Assembly (NCBI GenBank): GCA_040219235.1
Contig: JAVJSV010000002.1
Span: 62,001 to 126,000, forward strand
From: Rhodospirillaceae bacterium
GTDB taxonomy: Bacteria; Pseudomonadota; Alphaproteobacteria; Rhodospirillales; Rhodospirillaceae
DNA: 64,000 nucleotides
Reading direction: 5' to 3'
Position numbers and translations under genes: made by a program. Shown one piece after another: positions 35,094-44,243 of the stretch (position 1 is the stretch's first letter; every line of letters starts with the position of its first letter). The notes under the pieces are model-generated. The model was not told where the DNA came from and searched no databases. It worked only from the letters and a program-made list of their open reading frames with translations.

Positions 35094-36611
35094 TTAATTC
35101 AACTCCACATTCATACGATGGAAATAAATTTGATCTGTAGTAGCGGCAAAACTTTTTACAGTTGGCGCAACTGCGAACACGCTTGAATATTGGACCAGCA
35201 GTATTGTAGGGGCGAGCTCATGCATTTCCTGCATAATAGATTCCAGCGACTCTCGGCGCTGGTTCTCATCGACCAGCCGCCCGCTATCAATTATTCTCTT
35301 TGTTAATTCTGGGTCGCAAAACCACGGCATTGGATTCAGACATGAGGCGTTTTCAATTGTTCGACTGACATCCCCCAGGTAGTAATTGGACAAACCTGTG
35401 GAGAACGCATCGATATCGCCCCAATCTCCAGATGCTTGGCGCCGCATAAGATCTGACATTATAATTGGGCGCAGTTCCACATTGACGCCCACCGCCGCCA
35501 AGTCCTGAGACATAACTTGGTATACTAAGCTGTCTCCAGGCACTTGGCCCGGGGCGACGGCAATCTTAAGGTCAAATCCTTGCGGGTACCCTGCGTCGGC
35601 CATTAAGGCACGCGCTCTAATCGGATCATACGAATACGGGTCAACATCCACCAGATGCCCAATCAGCCCCGCCGTGGCAATCTGCTCCGCAACTCTCAGT
35701 TTCCCACCCAACAGGTTATTTGAAATACTTTTCTTATCTATAGCGTAGTTCAACGCATGACGAACCCGCTGGTCCTTTAAAGCAGGGTTTGAGCCGTCCG
35801 CTACGCGCAAAGCCACCGCCATATTAATGGGCTCTGGCTCCACAATGACTCGAAAGCCGTCCGCCTCTAAAACTTCAATCGCGTCCGGGTCTATACCTGC
35901 TGCTATGTCTACTGAGTCTGACAAGATCGCCTGCAGACGCGTAACAGCATCTGGAAATGTATCAATTATCACACGCTCAATTTGAGCCGATCTACGCCAG
36001 GAGCTCGGAACCGCTATTAGATCGACGGAACGACCACTCTTGCGCCAGCCCTCAACTTGGAACGACCCTGTGCCGACCGGTGACATTGCAAACTCAAGGC
36101 GAGAGACATTATCCAGAGCTTTGCTAGGAATTATCTTCAAGCGCGCCAGCTTTCGCATCAACAGACCATCGGGCTCGCTGGTCTCAATTTCAACCGTCAA
36201 CGGATCGATAGCGATCACTTTGTCAATCGTGCCCGCCTCTCTTTTGACCCCAACCGTCGCGTCATCGGTATTTGCAATCAACAATAAGCTGTAGACAACG
36301 TCATCTGCGTCAAATGTGGAATTATCACTAAAAACCACCCCTTCTCTTAACTTGATCCGCCAGCGTGTGTCACTTAAAGGCATCCAATCTGTCGCCAGTG
36401 CTGGCTCCAGGGCACCATTCCGCCCAATGGAGGTCAACCCGTCAAATATGGACGGTATGATGCTATTGGCAGCATCAAACATTAAGGGATCAGCGAAGTT
36501 CCTTGGTGCAACGGCAGATGCAACACGAACTGTAGGCACTTGAGCCATAACCGAAGGTACGCTCAAGACAACAAATACAAGAGCAAGAAACAAGGTGCGG
36601 ATATGGTTCAT
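35094..36611 (-). CDS. orphan ABC-type substrate-binding protein, family 5 (module B)
   Basis: A 505-residue periplasmic binding protein of SBP family 5. A signal peptide ends at VMAQ (about residue 24), then IFDGLTSIG...LEPALATDW and WRIKLREGVVFSDNSTFDADDV, and RHALNYAIDKKSIS in the middle. It is homologous to 19958-21505. No ABC permease or ATPase gene is nearby. It lies 205 bp upstream of the module B methyltransferase on the same strand, the order also implied by the remnant in module A. Confidence 0.9.
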   Translation of the reverse strand: MNHIRTLFLALVFVVLSVPSVMAQVPTVRVASAVAPRNFADPLMFDAANSIIPSIFDGLTSIGRNGALEPALATDWMPLSDTRWRIKLREGVVFSDNSTFDADDVVYSLLLIANTDDATVGVKREAGTIDKVIAIDPLTVEIETSEPDGLLMRKLARLKIIPSKALDNVSRLEFAMSPVGTGSFQVEGWRKSGRSVDLIAVPSSWRRSAQIERVIIDTFPDAVTRLQAILSDSVDIAAGIDPDAIEVLEADGFRVIVEPEPINMAVALRVADGSNPALKDQRVRHALNYAIDKKSISNNLLGGKLRVAEQIATAGLIGHLVDVDPYSYDPIRARALMADAGYPQGFDLKIAVAPGQVPGDSLVYQVMSQDLAAVGVNVELRPIIMSDLMRRQASGDWGDIDAFSTGLSNYYLGDVSRTIENASCLNPMPWFCDPELTKRIIDSGRLVDENQRRESLESIMQEMHELAPTILLVQYSSVFAVAPTVKSFAATTDQIYFHRMNVELN

Positions 36612-36818
36612 TTCATCCTTGAGGCAGATAGTGAGAATTCGTCAACAGACCGCCTCATAATTGTGGTTATATTGTAAAGACCATCATCAATAAGGTGTAC
36701 TCAAAACTGGGCCTTGGGGTCGCCAATGTCTAATATAGATTTTGCTTGGTATTATAGCTTTTCTCTATACAGACTTTGACGCCCGCACGGCTACGACAAC
36801 AGTAGCCGGAGCAACCTT

Positions 36819-37592
36819 CTATAACGCCCTGTTCTGCCCGCCATCCACCTCAATTATTGAGCCTTGGCAGTAACCCGATGCTGGCGAAAGAAGGAAAGCG
36901 ACCACTTTGCTATGCTCTTCTGGGGTGCCTAGCCTTGCAATACCTAGCCGTTCCGTGGCGCGCTTTATCCCGGCTTCTTCAGTAATACCGTCTGCATCCG
37001 CCCTATCTCTTATTGTCTGCAGAGTGGAATCCGCCGCGATGAGCCCAGGGCTAACGCCATTCACTCTCACGCCCTCCTTGATGCCAATTTGGGCAAGAGA
37101 CTTCGTGATACTAAATAGTGCCGCGTTAAAAGATCCGCCAATTATTGCGGCAGGAAAAGCCAAGCGTCCTGCGACACCTAAAACATTGACTATCGTACCT
37201 TTGCTTTTCACCAACTCTGGCCAGCACGCTCTAGAGCACCTAACGGTCGCCATATATTTGAGTGCAAACGCGTCTTCCCAGGCGCTATCAGGCAAATCTA
37301 CAAAGGACCCTCTTTCAGAATGGCCGGCATTGTTTACCAGTCCATCAATGCGGCCAAAACGGTCGAGTGCAGCCGCTACGACCGCTTTAACCTTATCACC
37401 GTCCCGCAAATCTGCTGTTACCGCCAAATAGTTTTCAGGATCTGTTGCAGCCAGCTCCTCCAATTTTTCAGTGGACCTAGCAGTAAGCACTACCCGAGCA
37501 CCCTCGCTTCGTAGATACGTTGCGATGTCCCGCCCCAGCCCCTGGCTTGCGCCAGTAACAATAATAACCCGACCGTCTAATTGCAAATCCAT
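36819..37592 (-). CDS. SDR-fold protein lacking the catalytic YxxxK, copy 1
   Basis: A 257-residue short-chain dehydrogenase/reductase. The NAD(P) motif TGASQGLG (14-21), NNAG and the RVNGVSPGLI segment are intact. In place of the YxxxK active site the sequence reads GGSFN before AALFSITKSL, so Tyr and Lys are both missing. Other SDR-like proteins with such substitutions exist, but classical hydride-transfer chemistry is doubtful. It is the downstream copy of a tandem duplication with 37890-38663. Confidence 0.85.
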   Translation of the reverse strand: MDLQLDGRVIIVTGASQGLGRDIATYLRSEGARVVLTARSTEKLEELAATDPENYLAVTADLRDGDKVKAVVAAALDRFGRIDGLVNNAGHSERGSFVDLPDSAWEDAFALKYMATVRCSRACWPELVKSKGTIVNVLGVAGRLAFPAAIIGGSFNAALFSITKSLAQIGIKEGVRVNGVSPGLIAADSTLQTIRDRADADGITEEAGIKRATERLGIARLGTPEEHSKVVAFLLSPASGYCQGSIIEVDGGQNRAL

Positions 37593-37889
37593 CGCCTAGA
37601 ATCTCTCCATCATTGAACCAGCCGACAAGTAAACCCTATCGGTCTTTTGGATCTCTTACCTGTTGTACTTTTAAGCATTGAGCACGCAGTTTTCATCTGC
37701 GCTCCAGCCCCACACCAGCGACTGACTATATTGGCAATGCTGGAGTTCTCTACGATAGTTTGTCGTCAATCTTCGACAGTCGAACTTTGTGCAGCTCGCA
37801 AATTTAGTGCTGCTCGACAACAAATTAGTGTTGCCAAGCAAAATAGTATGGGTCTTCACACTTCCATATAGTGCCGCTGAAAAGGCCTG

Positions 37890-38663
37890 CTATAGCGCCC
37901 TATTCTGCCCGCCATCGACCTCAACGATAGCTCCTTGGCAATAGCCCGATGATGGCGAAAGAAGGAAAGCGACCACTTTGCTGAACTCCTCTGGAGTCCC
38001 TAGCCGTGCAATACCCAGCCGTTCCGTGGCGCGTTTCAAAGCGGCGTCTTCAGTAATACCATCTTTACTCGCGTACTTCTTTAAATCTCCTAAGGTTGAC
38101 TCTGCCGCAATAAGGCCTGGGCTTGCGCCGTTCACTCTAACGCCCTCCTTGATGCCAATTTGGCCAAGAGATTTCGTGACACTAAACAGGGCAGCGTTAA
38201 AAGACCCGCCGATTATAGCGGCAGGAAAAGCCAAGCGTCCTGCAACACCTAGAACATTGACTATCGCACCATTGTTTTTGACCAACTCTGGCCAGCACGC
38301 CCGGGAGAACCTGACGGTCGCCATATATTTGAGTGTAAACGCATCTTCCCAAGCGCTATCAGGCAAGTCTGCGAAAGCCCCTCTTTGCCAGTTTCCGGCG
38401 TTGTTTACCAATCCATCTATGCGGCCAAAACGGTCTATTGCCGCTTTTACGACTGCATTGATTTTATCGCCATCACGTAAATCTGCAGGAACTGCCAAAT
38501 AGTTTTCAGGGTCTGTTGCGGCCAGTTCCTCCAATTTTTCAGTGGACCTAGCAGTTATTACTACTCGGGCCCCCTCACTCCGCAAATACATTGCGATGTT
38601 CCGTCCTAGCCCCTGGCTTGAGCCAGTTACGATCACAACCCGGCCATCTAACTGTAAATCCAT
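37890..38663 (-). CDS. SDR-fold protein lacking the catalytic YxxxK, copy 2
   Basis: A 257-residue tandem paralogue of 36819-37592, with TGSSQGLG, NNAG and RVNGASPGLI intact and the same GGSFN in place of YxxxK. The identical loss in both copies means it came before the duplication and is probably functional, for instance as a different enzyme activity or a binding protein. An AAAGGT site precedes its ATG. It heads the run of minus-strand genes that continues through the binding protein and module B. Confidence 0.85.
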   Translation of the reverse strand: MDLQLDGRVVIVTGSSQGLGRNIAMYLRSEGARVVITARSTEKLEELAATDPENYLAVPADLRDGDKINAVVKAAIDRFGRIDGLVNNAGNWQRGAFADLPDSAWEDAFTLKYMATVRFSRACWPELVKNNGAIVNVLGVAGRLAFPAAIIGGSFNAALFSVTKSLGQIGIKEGVRVNGASPGLIAAESTLGDLKKYASKDGITEDAALKRATERLGIARLGTPEEFSKVVAFLLSPSSGYCQGAIVEVDGGQNRAL

Positions 38664-39020
38664 ACCTTTATGTTCCCCTCAATATAGATCTGGCAGACAA
38701 GCAAACCGTCGTGGTCTTTGAATCGCCATCCTCTTGAACGAAAGCAATGAATACGTAGTGATTATTTGCGCTCAGGCTCGACAGTTAAGGCCGACTATAT
38801 TGGCTACGAGCGAATTTTCTTCGGTAGTTTGTCACCAGAATTCGACAGCCGATTTTTGCGCGACTGCCACATTGAACGCCTGGCGACAACAGACTACCGA
38901 TGTCGAAACGGACTAAGGATCACGAAGAAGTACCAACGATAAAAGCGCTTTGCGATGTCATTTTCGCGATCTGGAAATGCGGCCCCTATACTCATTGTTT
39001 AATTTATCGGGAGACTTGAA

Positions 39021-39662
39021 ATGAATACAATATATGGATTTGCAATGTCACCCTACACATCAAGAGTGATATTGGCTTGCCGGGCTGGCGATATCCCTTA
39101 CGAGCTCACACCTCCACCAGGGGGATTGAAGTCTGACGAGTTTCTACCCATGAGTCCCTTTGGCAAAATCCCTGTTTACAAGGACGAAGAAGTAACTCTC
39201 TGTGAATCAGTTGTTATTTTAGACTACTTAGACGAACGATATGACGTTACCGCAAGCGCTAAGAGCTCAGCAGCGACAAGAGCAAAAAGCCAACTTTACG
39301 TAGCTTATGCCGACTTATACTTGCAGCCAGCGATCAGCGCTCTTTTTCGGCTTTGGGTAGGTGGCGACCGGAGCAAAGAAACTGCATCGGAGTTGAGCAA
39401 GGATGTCATTAAATCCCTAAAAGTATTCGACGAAGACGAGCACTTTACTGATCGGAGCCTTGAGGTTCTAAGCAAAGCCGACTTTTGTGTTGCTCCTGCG
39501 CTGACATTCATGGAGCAGTTATATCAACGCTTTGAACTACCTAATCCATTGCCAGAATTTACAAGAGTTGCTCAGTACTGGGAGAGGTTATCATCGCACC
39601 CAATAGTCGGCGGGCATCTTGAAGTCGTAAACGAACTGCTAACCAAACGTTTAGATGGATAG
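39021..39662 (+). CDS. glutathione S-transferase family protein
   Basis: A 213-residue GST. MSPYTSRVILACRAGDIPYEL forms the first strand and helix of the thioredoxin fold, with the cis-Pro loop GKIPVYKDEE and the CESVVILDYLDE glutathione site; the second half is helical. It is unrelated in detail to the GST at 28499. It starts ATG after GGGAGAC and is the first gene of the plus-strand set with the module C methyltransferase (26 bp downstream), suggesting a joint transcript. Confidence 0.87.
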   Translation: MNTIYGFAMSPYTSRVILACRAGDIPYELTPPPGGLKSDEFLPMSPFGKIPVYKDEEVTLCESVVILDYLDERYDVTASAKSSAATRAKSQLYVAYADLYLQPAISALFRLWVGGDRSKETASELSKDVIKSLKVFDEDEHFTDRSLEVLSKADFCVAPALTFMEQLYQRFELPNPLPEFTRVAQYWERLSSHPIVGGHLEVVNELLTKRLDG

Positions 39663-39688
39663 AGCTTGGCCACATTTAGGAGATACTT

Positions 39689-40735
39689 ATGTCATTAGAT
39701 ATTTTGCAACGTGGGCGGGCTAAGCTAAGTTTTATTTGTTCAGTAGGCATAGAACGAGCACGCACACGCTCAGCCGTTTACGGCGAGGTGAAAGAGGCTG
39801 TTGATAACGGTGAAAGTCTACCCGAGGACCTGGATGAGCGAGCGGCAAAAATTGAAGGCCTGCTGAGAAATTCTGACAACTACGCCAACTACTTAGCCGT
39901 TCATAAATGGCACCTTCGCAACACAACTCAAGCTGCTTTTGATGCCTTTGAGGAAAACAACTCCGCTCTTATCGAAGAACTTGATAAAGGTCTTGATGGA
40001 GACACGGTGTTAACCGTCGACGAGAATCTGGTACATCCGGAGTATTGGAAGCACGATTTTCACGCCACCACTGGCGGCTATGATGGACATGAATATATGG
40101 GATTTATTCATGGTGAACTCATTCACAAGTGGATTGTGGATGCAGCATATGGCGGGGCCATGTTCGCGCAACGTTTCGATGCAACCGGAGAGACCCCAAA
40201 AAGGGAGTACCGCAGAATTCTGGATATGGGATGCGGCACAGGCTACTTCACGCTTGCTCTGTCACAAAGGTTCCCTGACGCCGAAGTACATGGGTTGGAT
40301 TGCTCAAGACGAATGCTGGAGTATGCCTGCAGGGTGGGGAACAGAGAAGGGCAGGCCTGGCAGCTGCATCATGGCTTGAATGAGAAGTCCGGCTTTCCAG
40401 ATGGACACTTTGACCTCGTAACCTCTTACATACTTCTGCATGAACTTCCAGTTGAGGCGATGAACGCAACATTCAGGGAAGTATTCAGAATTCTAGAACC
40501 AGGTGGCGACTTTATGATGTCAGACGCAACGCGGTACGAAGCGATGGACCCCATCGCTGTTTGGCAGCAGGACACTAACGCCGTTCGAGAGATCGAACCG
40601 TACTGGCGCGAGACCGCATCTTTGGACTTTGCCGAAGTGGCATCTGCCGCAGGATTCGAAAACGTCGAAAGCTATGGTACTGGGCCGGGTAAATACCCCT
40701 GGATTGTGCGCGGAACCAAGCCCGCTGACGCATAA
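39689..40735 (+). CDS. SAM-dependent methyltransferase (module C)
   Basis: A 348-residue methyltransferase, more distant from modules A and B but with the same layout: an N-terminal helical domain, a KHDFHATTGGYDG block matching HEIHIMPGGYVGDP, a classical motif I ILDMGCGTGYFT (here with the normal Gly), the acidic HGLDCS loop and FDLVTSYILLHE. No signal peptide is present. A GGAGATACTT site precedes the ATG. It is followed 35 bp later by the third small helical protein gene, but no TonB receptor or binding protein is adjacent. Confidence 0.85.
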   Translation: MSLDILQRGRAKLSFICSVGIERARTRSAVYGEVKEAVDNGESLPEDLDERAAKIEGLLRNSDNYANYLAVHKWHLRNTTQAAFDAFEENNSALIEELDKGLDGDTVLTVDENLVHPEYWKHDFHATTGGYDGHEYMGFIHGELIHKWIVDAAYGGAMFAQRFDATGETPKREYRRILDMGCGTGYFTLALSQRFPDAEVHGLDCSRRMLEYACRVGNREGQAWQLHHGLNEKSGFPDGHFDLVTSYILLHELPVEAMNATFREVFRILEPGGDFMMSDATRYEAMDPIAVWQQDTNAVREIEPYWRETASLDFAEVASAAGFENVESYGTGPGKYPWIVRGTKPADA

Positions 40736-40770
40736 GTATTGTTAGCTTAACGAGGAAGACGAGTAGAAAA

Positions 40771-41022
40771 ATGGAAAACAGCTCAGACGCATACATTCGC
40801 GACCGACTAGAGACCATTACAGAGGCATATTTTTCTCTGGCATCCGAAGTATGGGTTGTTCTGGACCGTCTCTATTGTATGGAGGAAGCTCTTAAAATAT
40901 CTGGCATCGACATTAGCAAAGATATTGAAACGCTCACTCCAGATGGGGAATACAAAGAAAAATTAGATCAAAAAAGAACAGAGTTTGTGTCAGGTGTATT
41001 TAAGGCACTCGAGAGAAATTAG
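40771..41022 (+). CDS. small helical protein of methyltransferase module C
   Basis: An 83-residue protein that aligns with the C-terminal two thirds of 16709-17059 and 33356-33697: ITEAYFSLASEVW, a basic helix, MEEALKISGIDISKDIE, TPDGEYKEKLDQKRTEFVSGVFKAL. It lacks their N-terminal RPTYxSD segment. Predicted helical and soluble. Its position just after a methyltransferase for the third time supports the pairing. Confidence 0.75.
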   Translation: MENSSDAYIRDRLETITEAYFSLASEVWVVLDRLYCMEEALKISGIDISKDIETLTPDGEYKEKLDQKRTEFVSGVFKALERN

Positions 41023-41107
41023 ATTAGGCTCAAACTAAGCTTCCAAACCCGTTTTCCCTAACTCAAATTGAAGCGATTAGAAGCTTGGGAGATTCTCAAG
41101 ATGCTTC

Positions 41108-42292
41108 TTACTTATGCGAACACACGTATCTGTATGCTACTCCGCAGAGCGGAAGAGCTATTGATGCGCTAATAAAAATCGGGGTGAGAATTCCGTGATC
41201 AGCCAAATTACTTGCTGCCGCCATGCCCAGAGACTGACCAACAAACAAAACACACGCAAACAACGATATTCCAAGTGGCCGGAATGTTGGAATTAATTCG
41301 GACGCCCTAATCTGAAACGTACTGTGAAGTAGGTAACCGCCGATCCCCACTAAGAGTAAAGATGGAACAACCACTACTAACATGCTGTGCGCAAATAGCA
41401 GGGATACAAACCCTATGCTCACAATCATACAACTAATGGTGACAATAGTATTCTCGTTTAGTTTTACTGAAACTTGCCGTGCAATTAGGGCGTAAATCAA
41501 ACCGCCCACCCCGAAAGCTGCGGCCATAAAGCCAGCAACTTCAGGTTTCAACCCATAGGTTAGCACCAAGTATGTTGGTAGAAAGCCAACGGCTCCAAAA
41601 AGAAAAACACCTTCCAAGAAGGTCAGTAGCAGAATGAGAGGATTATTCATCCGCTTTAGGAGTGTTGTCACTTTAAATTTCGCTGTGGAGACTCCCGGTG
41701 TTTGATGCGTCTCCAATTGAAAACTAATATGCATTTTGTAGGCAAGCATCAAAGAGATTGCGGACATAGCTACGAATAGGTAACGCCAAAGATCCGGAAT
41801 TGAGGCCGCAGCCCCACCTAAACTGGCACCAAGTATTCCACCTGAAATAGTTCCAAATAGCAGTTTAGCCAGGGGAAGCCTCCGGTTGTTATACTCGAAG
41901 GTATTGCCGACCCAAGCGATAGATAGGGGTACGATAGGAGCTGCCGCAAGGCCCCACATCGCTCTAAGGACTATTAGGCTTTCAACGTTCGGGGCGAATG
42001 CACATGATAAAGTCAGCACAAAGCATACGAAGGTCATTCTGGAGACGATTTTCGGTATGTTACGACCAGACGCAAGTTTCCACGTTATTAATTGCGCGAA
42101 ACCGTACGTAAGAGTGAAAACGTAAGCGCTCGCCGAGGACAGGGATAGCGATACCGAGAATTGGTTAGCGATACTCGGAACTAAGGGGTCACAGACACGC
42201 ATACTCATCATCGTGAGAAAGCTAGCGACCGCCATTAGCATTACAGGTTTCTGCGCCTGCGCGTCGTCCTTTATAATATCCATTGAACTCAT
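41108..42292 (-). CDS. major facilitator superfamily transporter
   Basis: A 394-residue inner-membrane carrier with about twelve hydrophobic helices, beginning ...MLMAVASFLTMMSMRVCDP and carrying an MFS-type loop between helices 2 and 3 (WKLASGRNIPK). It most resembles the drug or small-molecule H+ antiporter/uptake group. It could import the breakdown product delivered by the TonB receptors or export an intermediate. It is the last gene of a minus-strand run with the hydrolases. Confidence 0.88.
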   Translation of the reverse strand: MSSMDIIKDDAQAQKPVMLMAVASFLTMMSMRVCDPLVPSIANQFSVSLSLSSASAYVFTLTYGFAQLITWKLASGRNIPKIVSRMTFVCFVLTLSCAFAPNVESLIVLRAMWGLAAAPIVPLSIAWVGNTFEYNNRRLPLAKLLFGTISGGILGASLGGAAASIPDLWRYLFVAMSAISLMLAYKMHISFQLETHQTPGVSTAKFKVTTLLKRMNNPLILLLTFLEGVFLFGAVGFLPTYLVLTYGLKPEVAGFMAAAFGVGGLIYALIARQVSVKLNENTIVTISCMIVSIGFVSLLFAHSMLVVVVPSLLLVGIGGYLLHSTFQIRASELIPTFRPLGISLFACVLFVGQSLGMAAASNLADHGILTPIFISASIALPLCGVAYRYVCSHK

Positions 42293-42410
42293 AGAGTTAC
42301 TTCGCTCTTAGATCCGAAACTCGATTAAGCTTGTGCACAAATAGGAGCGCTAGCCCCTACCAGGATTTCTCTATCTTTTAAGCGCCATAAAGCTAGTTCG
42401 GATAATTTCG

Positions 42411-44129
42411 CTAGGCCTGCAAAGGAGGAATGTGCCCCCCAGACATGTAAGTTCCGATCCGATTACCTCGGGTGATAGGTAGCAGTAGGTGTGACGGATG
42501 GTCTGCGTCATGCAGAATAGTCACTCGACTAGCACTAGACCTAGCCAAGTGGCCGACCCCCACCGCATGCAAAGCTGTCTCAGGCTTCTCGTCGTCAGCG
42601 CACTTGATGGTTAGAGAAATTCGCTCGCCTTCTTTAAGCAAAATGCCGTAAGGCCGAATTTCGATATTGAATTCGTAAGCGCGGCCTGGCTCTAAATATT
42701 CCCGGCTTTGATGGGTGTGATAGGGTTGCCAAGGTTTTGATTTTTCTTCATCACGCTTACGTTGAGAACCTCTCAGCCACCCTCTCGTTAAACGCTTGCG
42801 CTCACCGTCTGCTGAAATGTGAAATAGACTCACAAACCAAAGGCACTCAGTGTTAGTTGTTGAAGCCCATAGATTTAAAGCGATTGGACCACATATCTCA
42901 GTATTTTCCCTGATTGGAGGGGAAGTAAATTCGACTTCGCCTCGCTTGTATGGCGAGTCTTCAAAAGCGGTCGATGTCTCGGCGGGCCAGAATTCGTGCT
43001 CACTCAGCAAGCCATTTTCGTGTAAGTAAAATGGTGTCCATCGTGTTTCGGGGAACGGCCATGCATCACCACTTTTCCATTCACCGCTCCCTTCAATAAA
43101 CACATTTACCAGCGCTTCTTCTTCCCAGCCGACAGCGGTGTCCTTTAGCCAATGATCAAACCACCTAAGGGATTCATAGGCATACTGATAAATAGGACGG
43201 TCTAGATAAGCGGCAGGCCCGATCGTTAACCTCTTTGGGCCGCTCCAGTCAGCCCAACTTCTTACATCACCTGGAAGATGCAAACCGTACATACCCCAGC
43301 ATCCGCCAAAGTATCCAGCAACTTCTGTCTCAGCTTGAGGGTCCACAGACATCTCCCTGAAGAGATCGCAGTCAAACTGATTTATAATAAAGCTGACAAT
43401 AAACGGATTCCGCCCACTGCGTGCGTTTTTAAGCACATCAACAAGAAACGGCACTGCGCAAATCTCTTCGTCAGCCAGAGCACGCGCGACTGCTTCGTCG
43501 TACGCCTTGTCTCCCATAGCTTCCAGTAGCGGGTTTTCAATGCGTGGATTATCAAACTTGGCGACCCAATGCTGTAGAAAACGCCAAGCCATAATACCAC
43601 CATGACAATGGCGATCCCTGTAGATATCCGTAACAGCAAACGGAGCAAATATTGCCTTTAATGCTGGTGGGTTTTGTGCGGCCACAAGCTTTGCGACAAC
43701 TGAGAAAAAGGAAGCACCAAACATACCAACGTTTCCATTGGACCATGGCTGCTTCGACAACCAATCAATAGCATCACAAATATCTTGGATAGCCGCTGGT
43801 GAGACGTACTCGAAAGCCCCTCCCGACTTACCTGTCCCCCTAATATTGGCTACAACATGTACATAACCTCGACGAACATAAAAATTCGGATCACCCATCT
43901 CGATGTGACCACGCGTCAAGCTCATAGCTTCAGGATGGAGGTACTCAGAGACAAGTTGATCAGCTTGCCGATAGGCGTGCACCCCAAGAATGACAGGGAA
44001 CTGGCCTGATTCACTTGGTCGAAATACTTCGCAATCCAACGTAAATCCAGCACTAACGGGAATGCTAATATTTTTTTCGTGTATTACGCTGTATTGGCGG
44101 GTCGAGGTTTCCCAATCTATCGAGTACAT
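42411..44129 (-). CDS. CocE/NonD family hydrolase
   Basis: A 572-residue hydrolase of the CocE/NonD, X-Pro dipeptidyl-peptidase S15 superfamily. An alpha/beta-hydrolase domain with nucleophile Ser140 in GMFGASFFS (the usual Tyr after Ser is Phe) is followed by a C-terminal jelly-roll domain (EVEFTSPPIRENTEICGP, RISLTIKCADDE). Family members cleave esters such as cocaine or acylated peptides and amides. No signal peptide. In this cluster it probably hydrolyses an ester or amide of the imported compound. Confidence 0.88.
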   Translation of the reverse strand: MYSIDWETSTRQYSVIHEKNISIPVSAGFTLDCEVFRPSESGQFPVILGVHAYRQADQLVSEYLHPEAMSLTRGHIEMGDPNFYVRRGYVHVVANIRGTGKSGGAFEYVSPAAIQDICDAIDWLSKQPWSNGNVGMFGASFFSVVAKLVAAQNPPALKAIFAPFAVTDIYRDRHCHGGIMAWRFLQHWVAKFDNPRIENPLLEAMGDKAYDEAVARALADEEICAVPFLVDVLKNARSGRNPFIVSFIINQFDCDLFREMSVDPQAETEVAGYFGGCWGMYGLHLPGDVRSWADWSGPKRLTIGPAAYLDRPIYQYAYESLRWFDHWLKDTAVGWEEEALVNVFIEGSGEWKSGDAWPFPETRWTPFYLHENGLLSEHEFWPAETSTAFEDSPYKRGEVEFTSPPIRENTEICGPIALNLWASTTNTECLWFVSLFHISADGERKRLTRGWLRGSQRKRDEEKSKPWQPYHTHQSREYLEPGRAYEFNIEIRPYGILLKEGERISLTIKCADDEKPETALHAVGVGHLARSSASRVTILHDADHPSHLLLPITRGNRIGTYMSGGHIPPLQA

Positions 44130-44243
44130 GTTTTATGCCCACCTAATAATTATAAAAAAAAACGACAATTGCTAGGATTCTATGCCACCTACGTGTTCCG
44201 ATGGTCGCCACGAATTATTGAGAAATCCTGAGTGCGAAAAATC

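Larger units (their letters stand above)
36819..38920. repeat. tandem duplication of an SDR gene with its upstream region
   Basis: Two units of about 1071 bp in direct orientation (36819 to about 37889, and 37890 to about 38960). The genes are highly similar, and the upstream spacers are also recognisably related: both contain GACTATATTGGC, a TAGTTTGTC block, TTCGACAG and GCGACAACA/TCGACAACA in the same order. The duplication is old enough for the spacers to have diverged clearly. Confidence 0.8.

Noticed and set aside
36907-38502. Two similar 174-codon plus-strand frames opposite the SDR genes
   Set aside because: They are similar only because the SDR genes are duplicated; both are antisense shadows.
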